Of a stretch of 40,542 bases of DNA, positions 31,698 through 40,537 are shown piece after piece (positions within the stretch are counted from its first letter, which is position 1; each line of letters starts with the position of its first letter). The translations under genes and the position numbers were made by a program. Source of the stretch: Candidatus Methanoplasma porotermitis (GTDB lineage Archaea; Thermoplasmatota; Thermoplasmata; Methanomassiliicoccales; Methanomethylophilaceae); NCBI GenBank assembly GCA_031290095.1, contig JAITOF010000037.1:1-40542 (forward strand), written 5' to 3'. The notes beneath the pieces were generated by a model. That model ran no database searches. It saw nothing but the letters and a program-made list of their open reading frames with translations, and was not told the DNA's origin.

Positions 31698-32909
31698 ATG
31701 ACTGCCATCGACCAGACCATGCCGAGAAGCCGGGACCTGTACATGAACAAGCTGAAGCTTGCCCGGGACGAACCCTTCATCAAAATCATAACAGGAGTCC
31801 GCAGGTGCGGCAAGTCGACCCTCCTAGACTTGTTCGAGGCATATCTTCTGGGCAGCGGCGTGGACAGGTCGAACATCGTCCGGCTCAATCTAGATTCCCG
31901 CCTGTTACGGACTTCCGTCAGAGACGGGGATGCGCTGTACGACGTCGTCCGGTCCTCTATGGGGCCGGGAAGGAACTACGTCCTCTTGGACGAGATACAG
32001 AATGCGAGGGACTGGGAGGGCGGCCTTATAAGCATGTACACGGACCTGGATGCCGACATCTACGTCACCGGGTCCAATGCGGTGATGCAGTCGCCGGACA
32101 TAGAGGCGAAGCTCGTCGGCAGATACATCGAGATACACGTCCTGCCCCTTTCGTTCTCCGAGTATCTGGACTTCACCGGCGAGGCCGGCGACAAAGGCCG
32201 TGCGTTCGAAGATTACATGAAATACGGCGGGTTCCCGGCCGTGGCCCTTACAAAGCCGGAACTCAGGAACACCGTCATGGATGGAATATACATGACGGTG
32301 CTGGATCTTGACGTCGGCGTAAAGAACGGCATAAAAGACGGCGCACTTCTCAGAGACCTTGCAGAATATCTGATGGACAACGTGGGCAACACAGTGTCCG
32401 CCAAGGGAATATCGGACTACCTAAGTAGCGGTGGCAGAGCCAACAGCCACACCACCATAGGCAACTATCTTGCGATGATGGAGCGTGCGTTCCTGCTGTA
32501 CCGTGCGCCGAGATACGACGTCAGGGGGAAGGTCAGGCTGAAGACCCTTGGAAAGTACTACGTGGTGGACACGGGGTTCAGGGACCTTCGGATAAGGCCG
32601 TGGTCGTATGACAGGGGAAGGGTCTTGGAGAACGTGGCCTATTTGGAGCTCGTGAGGAGAGGCTACTCCGTCGATGTGGGGAAAGTCGGCATATGGGAGG
32701 TGGATTTCATAGCAAGGAAAGCAAAAGAGACAATCTACGTCCAAGTCACGTACAGCATGGCCGACCCGGCGACGGCGGAGCGCGAGATGAGGCCGCTTAT
32801 GCGCATTGAAGACAACCACCGCAAGCTGGTGCTGTGCATGGACAGGTTTGACGGGGACCACATGGGCATAGAGGTCAAGAACATAGTCGAGTGGCTGTTG
32901 TCCGATTGA
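31698..32909 (+). CDS. AAA_14/DUF4143 family ATPase (copy B)
   Basis: A 403-aa P-loop ATPase closely related to copy A. Walker A is GVRRCGKST (about 33-41), Walker B YVLLDEIQN, then YVTGSNAV. The C-terminal DUF4143 domain has a nuclease-fold-like VDFIARKAKETIYVQVT. The TATA box (31687-31696) lies about 27 bp before ATG 31719 (MPRSRDLYMNKLKL), which would be a leaderless start and aligns with an internal Met of copy A; ATG 31698 is the longest option. The gene is enclosed by 24-bp direct repeats and has TTTTGCT palindromes at both ends, which suggests a self-contained cassette. Cellular function is unknown. Confidence 0.88.
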   Translation: MTAIDQTMPRSRDLYMNKLKLARDEPFIKIITGVRRCGKSTLLDLFEAYLLGSGVDRSNIVRLNLDSRLLRTSVRDGDALYDVVRSSMGPGRNYVLLDEIQNARDWEGGLISMYTDLDADIYVTGSNAVMQSPDIEAKLVGRYIEIHVLPLSFSEYLDFTGEAGDKGRAFEDYMKYGGFPAVALTKPELRNTVMDGIYMTVLDLDVGVKNGIKDGALLRDLAEYLMDNVGNTVSAKGISDYLSSGGRANSHTTIGNYLAMMERAFLLYRAPRYDVRGKVRLKTLGKYYVVDTGFRDLRIRPWSYDRGRVLENVAYLELVRRGYSVDVGKVGIWEVDFIARKAKETIYVQVTYSMADPATAEREMRPLMRIEDNHRKLVLCMDRFDGDHMGIEVKNIVEWLLSD

Positions 32910-32918
32910 TTGAAATTC

Positions 32919-32934
32919 TGCTTGTTAGAAAGCA
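32919..32934. promoter_or_regulatory. Palindrome behind ATPase B
   Basis: TGCTT-N6-AAGCA, continuing AAAAA on the right. It repeats the operator core 10 bp after the ATPase B stop, an unusual place for a promoter operator. Confidence 0.6.
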
Positions 32935-32945
32935 AAAAACTCTGC

Positions 32946-32969
32946 TTTCAAAAGTTTTGCTCGTGAATA
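32946..32969 (+). repeat. 24-bp direct repeat, right copy flanking ATPase B
   Basis: Matches 31657-31680 with two mismatches. It lies 37 bp past the ATPase stop. Confidence 0.85.
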
Positions 32970-33353
32970 TCAACCTCTACGGTCGCTGAACAAGAACACA
33001 GATGTTGCAGGAAGGAGTCAAATCCGACGTCGTTCTCACAATCGGCTTGCATTGCCCCCACATAAAACTCGGCGACCTCTTCATGCTAGGGACACGATCG
33101 GCCGCACGGGCCGCCACATAGGGGTCGTCGTCGGGAAGATTCGTGGGTCAGCATGAGCGTGGCATGCACGGATTGCAGGAATTCCTGAAGAGTCACATGC
33201 AGTCGAGAGGCGCAACATTCAAACGTCCGTTGCAGGCCCCCGTCGGCCCGCGGCGGCTTCCGCGCTCGGGCAAAGCCTATTATAAAGTAGGGCGATGTGG
33301 GGCTGTGGGGCGCCGTGTCCCGTCAAACAATCCTTTGCGCGAGTGTAATCACC
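32970..33353. other. Intergenic region before PEP synthase
   Basis: About 380 bp with no convincing gene. A 38-codon frame from 33003 (MLQEGVKSDVV...) and a frame from 33143 have no recognisable family. A TATA box TATTATAAAG at 33278-33287 probably drives ppsA with a leader of about 45 nt. Confidence 0.6.
33278..33287 (+). promoter_or_regulatory. TATA box of ppsA
   Basis: TATTATAAAG, 67-76 bp before ATG 33354; the transcript should carry a leader of roughly 40-50 nt. Confidence 0.6.
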
Positions 33354-35666
33354 ATGGATAAGAAAATCGTTGATGTAAATGAACTGCGCGTGGACGACAT
33401 ATCTTTTGTTGGAGGTAAAGGAGCCAATCTGGGAGAGCTCACGTCCGCCGGTTTTCCGGTTCCCGGCGCCTTTGTCATAACCACGGTCGCATACGACTAT
33501 TTTCTAAGCAAAAGCAAGATTCTCAAGGATGTCGACAAAGAGTTGAAGAAGATAGACCGCACGTCAGACAAGAGCCTGACGGATGCGTCTGCGAGGATAA
33601 GGAAACTCTTCGAGACTCATGAAATCCCCGACGACCTCAAGAAAGAAATCACATCCAACTACAACCTGCTCGTTCCAAAGAGCAAAAAAGGATTCGTCGC
33701 GGTAAGGTCCAGCGCCACTGCGGAAGATCTTCCGGACGCGAGCTTCGCCGGACAGCAGGAGACATACCTGAACGTAAGCGGCGAGAAGGACCTTTTCGAC
33801 AAGATACGGAAATGCTGGTCTTCGCTCTTCACTGCAAGGGCGATATCCTACCGTGAGAAGCAGGGTTTCGCGCATGAGGATGTGAAACTCGCAGTCGTCG
33901 TCCAGAAGATGGTCGACTCCGAGGTGTCCGGCATAATGTTCACAGTGGACCCGCACAGCGGTGCCAAGAACATCATAATCGAGGCAGGATACGGCCTCGG
34001 AGAGGCCATAGTCGGCGGGGAGGTCACCCCTGACACTTATGTCGTGGACAAAGTGAAGATGGACATATCCAAAAAGAGGATATCCACTCAGAAATGGAAG
34101 TACGTCAGAGGCCCGGATGGAGGATGCCTCAAAGAGGACGTCTTGGAAGGCCTGGAGAGCCAGCAGAAGATCGATGACGTCCGCATCAGAGAGATAGCGG
34201 AGATCGGCAGGCAGGTGGAGATACACTACCAGAGGCCGATGGACATGGAGTGGTGCATAGAAGACGACAAGCCCTACCTCGTCCAGGCTCGCCCCATAAC
34301 GGCCGTCGGGAATGCATCCAGCAATGGCGGTTCGCAGGGCCCGGACGTCGCCAGCGAGAACATAGTCCTCACCGGCCTCGGCGCAAGCCCTGGTTTCGCC
34401 ACAGGGACAGTGTGCATATACGACGGGGCCATGAGCCTCGACGTCATAAAGGACGGCGACGTCCTCGTAACGAAGATGACTATGCCGGACATGGTTCCTG
34501 CTATGAGCAGGTCTGTCGCCATAGTCACCGACGAGGGCGGCATGACCTGCCATGCGGCAATAATATCAAGGGAGCTCGGCACTCCGTGCATCGTCGGGAC
34601 GGGGAAAGCAACAGACGTCCTGAAGAACGGAGAGGTCGTGACGGTCGACGGCACCACCGGGACCGTGTACAGGGGAGAAATAAAGAAAAAGAACAACACC
34701 GAGGACAAGGCGTTGTCAGTCACTGCCGAGTATTTGCCCGTCACCGGGACGAAGGTGATGGTCAACATGAGCATGCCCACTAAAGCGGAGGAGGTCGCCG
34801 AGCTCCCATGCGACGGGGTGGGGCTCATGAGGAGCGAGTTCCTTTTCACCAATTACATAGGCGAGCACCCCTGTGCGGCCATAGACGAAGGAAGGTCCGA
34901 AGAACTGGTCACTAAACTGGCAGACGGTATCGCAAAGGTCGCCAGGGCGTTCTATCCTCGCCCGGTGACCCTAAGGACGTCCGACTTCAAAACAAACGAG
35001 TACAGGGACATGAGGGGAGGGTCTGCGTTCGAGCCCAACGAGGACAACCCCATGATTGGATGGAGAGGCTGCTCCAGATATGTGTCGGAGAGCTATCGCG
35101 AGGCGTTCATTTGCGAGCTCAGAGCCATCAAGAAAGTGAGGGACGAGTTCGGCCTGAAGAACGTCAACATCATGCTCCCGTTCGTCAGGACCATCGACGA
35201 AGTCGAGAAGATAACCAAGATGATGGCAGAGGTCGGCCTGAAAAGAGGGTTGGACCTCAAGCTCTACCTTATGGCGGAAGTCCCCGTGAACATATTCATG
35301 GCGGAGGAGTTCTGCAAGCACTGCGACGCGTTCTCCATCGGGTCCAACGACCTGACCCAGCTGACCATGGGATGCGACCGAGACTCGGACATCCTGGGAA
35401 GGATGGGCTACTTCGATGAAAGGAACCCGGGCGTCAAGGCCGCCATATCCCAGCTTATCAGGGTCGCACACAAGAACGGGAAGACCGTCGGCATCTGCGG
35501 GCAGGGCCCGTCCGTGTATCCCGAGTTCGCGGAGTTCCTGGTAGAAGAGGGCATAGACAGCATCTCCCTCAACCCCGACACTTTCGTGAAGACGAAGTTC
35601 AGCATCGCGTCAGCGGAGCAGAGGATCCTGCTCAAAAGCTTGAGGGAGCTGAGAGACAAAGGCTGA
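33354..35666 (+). CDS. ppsA: Phosphoenolpyruvate synthase
   Basis: A 770-aa enzyme that makes PEP, AMP and phosphate from pyruvate and ATP. The N-terminal ATP-grasp domain begins FVGGKGANLGELTSAGFPVP and contains AVRSSATAEDLPDASFAGQQET. The central phosphohistidine domain has GGMTCHAAIISRELGTPCIVG, with His at about residue 400. The C-terminal TIM-barrel domain ends GICGQGPSVYPEFAEFLVEEGIDSISLNPD (catalytic Cys about residue 715). The start is ATG 33354, where the family's N-terminus begins. Together with porCDAB it forms the gluconeogenic path from acetyl-CoA. A strong hairpin follows the stop. Confidence 0.96.
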   Translation: MDKKIVDVNELRVDDISFVGGKGANLGELTSAGFPVPGAFVITTVAYDYFLSKSKILKDVDKELKKIDRTSDKSLTDASARIRKLFETHEIPDDLKKEITSNYNLLVPKSKKGFVAVRSSATAEDLPDASFAGQQETYLNVSGEKDLFDKIRKCWSSLFTARAISYREKQGFAHEDVKLAVVVQKMVDSEVSGIMFTVDPHSGAKNIIIEAGYGLGEAIVGGEVTPDTYVVDKVKMDISKKRISTQKWKYVRGPDGGCLKEDVLEGLESQQKIDDVRIREIAEIGRQVEIHYQRPMDMEWCIEDDKPYLVQARPITAVGNASSNGGSQGPDVASENIVLTGLGASPGFATGTVCIYDGAMSLDVIKDGDVLVTKMTMPDMVPAMSRSVAIVTDEGGMTCHAAIISRELGTPCIVGTGKATDVLKNGEVVTVDGTTGTVYRGEIKKKNNTEDKALSVTAEYLPVTGTKVMVNMSMPTKAEEVAELPCDGVGLMRSEFLFTNYIGEHPCAAIDEGRSEELVTKLADGIAKVARAFYPRPVTLRTSDFKTNEYRDMRGGSAFEPNEDNPMIGWRGCSRYVSESYREAFICELRAIKKVRDEFGLKNVNIMLPFVRTIDEVEKITKMMAEVGLKRGLDLKLYLMAEVPVNIFMAEEFCKHCDAFSIGSNDLTQLTMGCDRDSDILGRMGYFDERNPGVKAAISQLIRVAHKNGKTVGICGQGPSVYPEFAEFLVEEGIDSISLNPDTFVKTKFSIASAEQRILLKSLRELRDKG

Positions 35667-35667
35667 A

Positions 35668-35705
35668 CGTCGCGTCCTGCCCGCGCGGCGGGCAGGCAGG
35701 CGACG
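35668..35705. terminator. Shared hairpin terminator between ppsA and the CBS gene
   Basis: A long stem: CGTCGC (35668-35673) pairs with GCGACG (35700-35705), and CTGCCCGC (35677-35684) with GCGGGCAG (35688-35695). It lies between convergent genes and can fold in either RNA. Confidence 0.75.
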
Positions 35706-35713
35706 TCCTCCGT

Positions 35714-36574
35714 TTAAGAATCCGGCGATTTGTGGGTTTCGGCCTTAGAGCTTATCATCAGCCGCTCGTTGAGCCCCTCGGCGAGCTCTTTCGGCAGGAG
35801 CATCGTGGTGATCTCCATGAAGGGATGTTTCGACCCCTCGATTATCTTTACGTCGTCCAATGTCCTCAGTCCCCACTTCACCGCCGTCTTTTCCAGGCCG
35901 AGCTCCACATGCATGTCGTTCGGCTCCAACACGATGGCCTTGAACGTGCTCAGCTTCATGCGCTTGGCGGCCATCATGCGGTGGTGTCCGTCGACCAAGA
36001 GGTAGCCGTTCAGACGCTTGATCACGATCAGAGGCTCGTTCAGGCCTCTTTTGATCTCGTACTGCCTTCCGATCAGCTCGTCCATGTACACCTCTTTCTG
36101 AGTCGGGATGACCTGGTCTATGTAGACGTCCTGGTTGTATACTTTCATGCGAACGCCGTTCTGCTGTTCCATGAAGTTCTTAACGCTCATCACCTTCCCC
36201 GGCCTGGACTTCTCGATCTGCGACCTCACGACGTCGATGTTGGATATTATGCCGATGAGCTTCTTGTTCTCGTCGACCACGGGCAGGTTCCTCAGACCGT
36301 AGCGAAACAACACGCGAGTCGCGTCGTCTATCGACATGGACGGGATGGCGCAAAGCGTGCCTGGGCTCATGACCTCCCTCATCTTGGCGTTGGGGCGGTC
36401 TATGTGGCCCAGAAGCTCTTTGGCGGTGATGAACCCCAGGAGGTAGTCGTTCTCGACTATGGGGAACCCGTGGAAGTTCGAGCTTATTATCTTCTCCCTC
36501 ACCTGGCTGACCGTCATGTCTGGAGTGACGTGCTGGACGTTCCTCACCATGTATTCCGCGACCGTTGCACCCAT
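35714..36574 (-). CDS. CBS-pair protein with ParB/Srx-like nuclease domain
   Basis: A 286-aa protein with two CBS motifs (about residues 1-60 and 65-125, starting VAEYMVRNVQHVTPDMTV and MREVMSPGTLCAIPSM) that likely sense adenosine nucleotides. A C-terminal ParB-like domain follows with the active-site-type LVDGHHRMMAAKRMK. The combination occurs in archaeal regulatory proteins; the target is unknown. It ends in TAA, one of two non-TGA stops in the window. It is divergent from the SUFU-domain gene, 64 bp away. Confidence 0.85.
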   Translation of the reverse strand: MGATVAEYMVRNVQHVTPDMTVSQVREKIISSNFHGFPIVENDYLLGFITAKELLGHIDRPNAKMREVMSPGTLCAIPSMSIDDATRVLFRYGLRNLPVVDENKKLIGIISNIDVVRSQIEKSRPGKVMSVKNFMEQQNGVRMKVYNQDVYIDQVIPTQKEVYMDELIGRQYEIKRGLNEPLIVIKRLNGYLLVDGHHRMMAAKRMKLSTFKAIVLEPNDMHVELGLEKTAVKWGLRTLDDVKIIEGSKHPFMEITTMLLPKELAEGLNERLMISSKAETHKSPDS

Positions 36575-36605
36575 GTTATCGCCTGGTTATGAACCGCGTC
36601 AGTGA

Positions 36606-36617
36606 AAAACCTTTACA
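36606..36617 (+). promoter_or_regulatory. TATA-like box of the SUFU-domain gene
   Basis: AAAACCTTTACA, 22-33 bp before ATG 36639; predicts a leaderless transcript. Confidence 0.4.
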
Positions 36618-36638
36618 TGCGCGAGACGGTTTCGGGAC

Positions 36639-37301
36639 ATGAGATTTTTGGACAGGCTCATGAAGGGTCGGCGGCCGGAGACCTACACCGAAGAGGAGCT
36701 CGACGCCGTGGAGAGCCATATCGACCGTTTTTTCGGACATGTCGACAACGTGTTCCATGAGCTTGCGTCCCCTGACATACACGTGGACATAGAGATCGTG
36801 GAGCCGACCCCCGAAAGAAACTTCTACACCCTCGTCACGGTCGGCATGGGCGCGCACCGCATGAACGTGGACAAGGATCTGAGGGAATACGGCCTCGAGC
36901 GGGCGGAGCTTCTTATATGCCTTCCTCCAGATTGGGACATCAAAAGCGACGAAGAGCGCTGGTATTGGCCGATACGCTGGCTGAAGATAATGGCCAGGGT
37001 TCCGATAGACGAGCGTTCGTGGGTGGGGTACGGGCATACAGCTTCCGACGGCGTGAGGTTTGCGGAGAACACGGGTTTCACCGCAGTCATGGCCGTCATG
37101 CCGAAGTCGTTCGGAGAAGAGAGCGGCTCCTGCGCGATGCCTGGCGGCGGCACAGTCAACTTCTATCAGCTTTTGCCGCTGTTCGACGACGAATTGGATC
37201 TGAAGTCGGCAAGCTGCGCCGAAGACCTCGAAGACCTCTTCGGCAAGAGGGGCGTCGGACCCGTGGTGGACGTGGCTCGTCGCAGCGTCTGCCGGGTATG
37301 A
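36639..37301 (+). CDS. Suppressor-of-fused (SUFU) domain protein
   Basis: A 220-aa soluble protein resembling the prokaryotic SUFU-domain family. The pattern VFHELASPDIHVDIEIVEPTPERNFYTLVTVGMGAHRMN and ERAELLICLPPDW, then YWPIRWLKIMAR, is typical. In bacteria such proteins are often linked to toxin immunity or stress, but no toxin gene is adjacent here, so the role is open. No signal peptide or membrane helix. Confidence 0.82.
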   Translation: MRFLDRLMKGRRPETYTEEELDAVESHIDRFFGHVDNVFHELASPDIHVDIEIVEPTPERNFYTLVTVGMGAHRMNVDKDLREYGLERAELLICLPPDWDIKSDEERWYWPIRWLKIMARVPIDERSWVGYGHTASDGVRFAENTGFTAVMAVMPKSFGEESGSCAMPGGGTVNFYQLLPLFDDELDLKSASCAEDLEDLFGKRGVGPVVDVARRSVCRV

Positions 37302-37437
37302 CGGCTTAACTCCTGTCGCAGGCCTGCCGATCGAACATATCTCCACACGGCTTCGCGTCGCCCTTAGGTAGCATTAAATACAATTCTATTATTACTGAAT
37401 AACACGAATATTTAAAAAAATGTTTGGGAGGAAGAAG

Positions 37438-38544
37438 ATGAAGACTAACGTGTTGTTTGTGCTGGCGGTCGTTGCCGCCTTAGCGTCAGGGGGCGTTCTG
37501 GCGGGGCTCGGCGGCGATTCCGACGCCGCTGGCCCTTTGACAGTCACCGATGGAGAAGGCAGAGAGTTCCAATACGACAAGCCTGCGGATCATGTCGTGA
37601 CCATGGGCTTCGCCTCCACTCTGACGGTGGTGGAGCTTGGCGCCGTCGACAAGATCATAGGCGTGGACCACTACTCCACATACGATTACAAAAAGGACGA
37701 GAGGCTTAAAAATCTGGACGCAACAGACCTCGGGAGCTATTACTCCGCGAGCAACAACGACCTCATCGCGTCCACCCTCGTGCAATGGGTCGAAGCAGGA
37801 AAGATGTCGTTGGACGACACCGTGATCTTGACGGCCTATTCCAACTCCAAGGCCCTCCGCACAATCCTCGAAGGGCATGGCTTCACTCATGTGCTGGTGT
37901 ACCTCACCATCACCGACTACGACCAGATCGTCGAATTCGTGAACGACGTGTCCATCGCCGTCACCGGCGGGACGTCCAAGCTCGTCGACGACATGAAAGC
38001 CGTCCGCGACGCCGTGAACAAAGGAGTTGCAGGGGTTCCAGAGAAGAGCAAAGGCATCGCAGTGTGGTACACCGCCAGCACGGGCGAGTTCACTGTCGGC
38101 AACACCGGCTCCATAGCCGTGTCCCTGATAGAGGCGGCCGGAGGGGTCAATCCCGCAAGGGACGCGTCTGTAGGGGGCACCACATATGGGAACGCCTCGA
38201 CCGTCTTAGACATGCTGAAAGACGACGCGGACATCGTGGTGTTCCTTTCCGATGTGTACATAAACAACAACCACACGGTGACGGACTTCCGCAATGCGGT
38301 CCTCGGTGGGGACAGCTCGATAAAAATCGTGGTTCTGAAGGACAACTGGAACAACTACTGCCCTGATGCCGCCGAAGGCCTCTGGGCGGTTGCATCCGCC
38401 TTGTACCCGGACCTGTTCGCCGGCGAGCCTCCGACGGCGGACGAGGGATCCGACGGCGTCCCCGTGCTGTACATGGCGATCGGCGGCGTGGCGGCGGCGA
38501 TAGTGATCGCAGCCATAGCCCTATATATCATGCGCCGTCCTTAA
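37438..38544 (+). CDS. Iron-siderophore/cobalamin-type ABC transporter, substrate-binding protein
   Basis: A 368-aa binding protein of the BtuF/FhuD/periplasmic-binding superfamily. A signal segment (about residues 1-30, MKTNVLFVLAVVAALASGG) is followed by the lobes, with FASTLTVVELGAVDKIIGVDHYSTYD near the start. A C-terminal transmembrane helix (about 342-364) with the basic end MRRP anchors it; no lipobox Cys is seen. ATG 37438 is chosen over 37420 because GGGAGGA (37425-37431) is 6 bp upstream. The gene ends in TAA and is 9 bp from the permease. Substrate (iron chelate or corrinoid) is not defined; a corrinoid would fit methyl-dependent methanogenesis. Confidence 0.88.
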   Translation: MKTNVLFVLAVVAALASGGVLAGLGGDSDAAGPLTVTDGEGREFQYDKPADHVVTMGFASTLTVVELGAVDKIIGVDHYSTYDYKKDERLKNLDATDLGSYYSASNNDLIASTLVQWVEAGKMSLDDTVILTAYSNSKALRTILEGHGFTHVLVYLTITDYDQIVEFVNDVSIAVTGGTSKLVDDMKAVRDAVNKGVAGVPEKSKGIAVWYTASTGEFTVGNTGSIAVSLIEAAGGVNPARDASVGGTTYGNASTVLDMLKDDADIVVFLSDVYINNNHTVTDFRNAVLGGDSSIKIVVLKDNWNNYCPDAAEGLWAVASALYPDLFAGEPPTADEGSDGVPVLYMAIGGVAAAIVIAAIALYIMRRP

Positions 38545-38553
38545 GGCGAGAGG

Positions 38554-39585
38554 ATGTCAGGTAAAACCCAGGTCAGCAGGAGAGCAAAACTGCTCTTAAC
38601 CGTCGCCGTTCTGACGGCGACGCTGGCCCTTTCCATACTTCTGGACCTTTCCTGGGCCAGACACCCTCTTTCTCTGGGCGAGGTCTGGGCAGCGATAACC
38701 GGCCACGGCACATGGGCCAACAACATCATTGTAAACTCGATCAACGCCCCTCGCGTCGTGTTCGGCGTGTTCGTGGGCGCAGGCCTTGCTGTGACGGGCG
38801 CAGTCATGCAGGCGGTCTTCCGCAACCCCCTCGCATCCCCTTACATCTTAGGGCTTTCTTCCGGCGCGTCCTTGGGGGCCGCCGTCGCCGTGCTGTTCTC
38901 TGTTCCTCTCATTCCGATCGCGATCGCCCAGCCCGCCCTCGCGTTCGTCTTCTGCTTCGGAACCATGCTTCTGGTGTACATGCTGTCCAGGGCGGGAGGC
39001 AACGTAAGGACGGAGACGCTCATCCTGGCCGGCGTGGCCGTGTCCTCGCTCCTGTCTGCGGCGGTGTCGTTCCTGACGTACATAGCCCCGAGCGACAAGA
39101 TGGGGGACATCGTCTTTTGGTCCATGGGGAGCCTTTCGAAGGTCACATGGAGCGAGATGGCCTTTTCCATCCCTGTGATAGTGGCCGGCGTGGCAGTCAT
39201 GCTGACCCAGCTGAAGAGCCTCAACGCCATGATGCTCGGAGACGCCCACGCGATGGACCTCGGAGTGGACGTCAAGAAGGTCCGTCTTTTCCTATTGGTG
39301 GTCTCGACTCTGGTGGTTGCGGCGGCGGTGGCCTTCGTCGGGGCGATCGGATTCATCGGACTGGTGATACCGCACATATTCAGGCTGCTGCTCGGGCCGG
39401 ACAACCGCATAGTAGTGCCGCTGTCCGCTTTCGGCGGCGCGGCGTTCATCCTTCTCTGCGACTACGCGGCGCACGTGGCCGCGGCGCAGTACGGCGTGCT
39501 GCCTATCGGGGTGGTCACCGCCTTCATAGGCGCCCCGTTCTTCATCTATCTGCTTTCAAGGAAGAGAAGCGAGGTGGGATGGTGA
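38554..39585 (+). CDS. FecCD/BtuC-type ABC transporter permease
   Basis: A 343-aa polytopic permease of the iron/cobalamin class with about ten helices. Conserved patches are LNAPRVV-like INAPRVVFGVFVGAGLAVTGAVMQAVFRNPLASPYILGLSSGASLGA and the C-terminal FVGAIGFIGLVIPHIFRLLLGPDNR. It dimerises with the next gene's ATPase to import the chelate or corrinoid. It follows the binding protein by 9 bp. Confidence 0.93.
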   Translation: MSGKTQVSRRAKLLLTVAVLTATLALSILLDLSWARHPLSLGEVWAAITGHGTWANNIIVNSINAPRVVFGVFVGAGLAVTGAVMQAVFRNPLASPYILGLSSGASLGAAVAVLFSVPLIPIAIAQPALAFVFCFGTMLLVYMLSRAGGNVRTETLILAGVAVSSLLSAAVSFLTYIAPSDKMGDIVFWSMGSLSKVTWSEMAFSIPVIVAGVAVMLTQLKSLNAMMLGDAHAMDLGVDVKKVRLFLLVVSTLVVAAAVAFVGAIGFIGLVIPHIFRLLLGPDNRIVVPLSAFGGAAFILLCDYAAHVAAAQYGVLPIGVVTAFIGAPFFIYLLSRKRSEVGW

Positions 39586-39587
39586 GC

Positions 39588-40370
39588 ATGCTCGAGACTG
39601 ACAAGCTGTCTTACACCTATGACGACAAGATCGTCTTGGACGCGGTGTCCTTAAGCATAGGCAAAGGCGAGATACTCGGCATACTAGGGCCCAACGGATG
39701 CGGGAAGACCACGCTTCTGAAGAACCTCAACCGCAACCTGCACCCCCACGAGGGGTGCGTCATGGTGGACGGGACGGACATAGAGGGGATGTCGAAGAGA
39801 AGCATAGCCCGGAGGGTAGCCGTGGTCCCCCAGACGAACGAGATTCGCTTCGCATTCACCGTCCGGGAGATAGTGAAGATGGGCAGGATGCCGTTCCAGG
39901 AAGCTTTCCGCGGAGATTCGTCGGCTGATATGGAGATTGTCGAAAAAGCGATGGAGCGCACCGGGCTCCTCCCGCTCGCCGACCGTTTCATAAACACCGT
40001 CAGCGGCGGAGAGAGGCAGAGGGCGATCATCGCAAGGGCGATGGCCCAGACCCCCGAGGTGGTCCTGATGGACGAGCCGACGCTGCACTTGGACATCAAC
40101 ATGCAGTTCGAGGTCCTCGACCTCGTTTCGTCACTCTCGCGTGAGAACGCGCTCACGGTCGTGATAGTGTCTCACGACCTCCCGATGGTCACGAGGTACT
40201 GCGACCGCGTCATACTCATACACGACCATGGGGTGTTCGCCGTCGGGAATCCCGAGGAGGTCCTAACGCCGGAGAACATGCGCACCGTCTTCAACATCGA
40301 CGCGGAGCTCGAATACGATCCCCGTACCGGGAAGAACACGGTCCGGCTTTTCGGCTCGTGCCGGGAGTGA
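39588..40370 (+). CDS. FecE/BtuD-type ABC transporter ATP-binding protein
   Basis: A 260-aa ATPase. Walker A GPNGCGKTT, the signature VSGGERQR, Walker B VVLMDEPT and the switch SHDLP are all present. ATG 39588 is preferred because GAGGTGG lies 10 bp before it; ATG 39579 (MVSML) overlaps the permease stop and is an alternative. It completes the three-gene importer. Confidence 0.93.
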   Translation: MLETDKLSYTYDDKIVLDAVSLSIGKGEILGILGPNGCGKTTLLKNLNRNLHPHEGCVMVDGTDIEGMSKRSIARRVAVVPQTNEIRFAFTVREIVKMGRMPFQEAFRGDSSADMEIVEKAMERTGLLPLADRFINTVSGGERQRAIIARAMAQTPEVVLMDEPTLHLDINMQFEVLDLVSSLSRENALTVVIVSHDLPMVTRYCDRVILIHDHGVFAVGNPEEVLTPENMRTVFNIDAELEYDPRTGKNTVRLFGSCRE

Positions 40371-40432
40371 CTTCTTTTGCACGCTGGCCCCATACAACCC
40401 AGACGTGCATTCGAGACCTAAAGAAACAACCA

Positions 40433-40441
40433 TTAAATATT
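40433..40441 (+). promoter_or_regulatory. TATA box of the tRNA-Asp gene
   Basis: TTAAATATT centred about 28 bp before the tRNA 5' end; typical archaeal spacing. Confidence 0.7.
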
Positions 40442-40464
40442 ACCGCTCTCTATCGAGGCACAAA

Positions 40465-40537
40465 GCCCTGGTAGTGTAGCGGCCTATCATGGGGCCCTGT
40501 CGAGGCCCCGACACGGATTCGAATTCCGTCCAGGGCG
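40465..40537 (+). tRNA. tRNA-Asp (GTC)
   Basis: A complete cloverleaf of 73 bases. The acceptor stem GCCCTGG pairs with CCAGGGC, the anticodon stem GGGCC with GGCCC, and the T stem ACGGA with TCCGT around TTCGAAT. The anticodon GTC is at 40499-40501. There is no encoded CCA and no intron. A short T run (40539-40542) follows. Confidence 0.95.

Noticed and set aside
31496-31888. Minus-strand frame overlapping the ATPase B promoter and 5' end
   Set aside because: It crosses the palindromes and runs antisense to the P-loop; no family resemblance.
33003-33120. 38-codon frame upstream of ppsA
   Set aside because: Too short, no recognisable motif and no promoter or ribosome-binding support.
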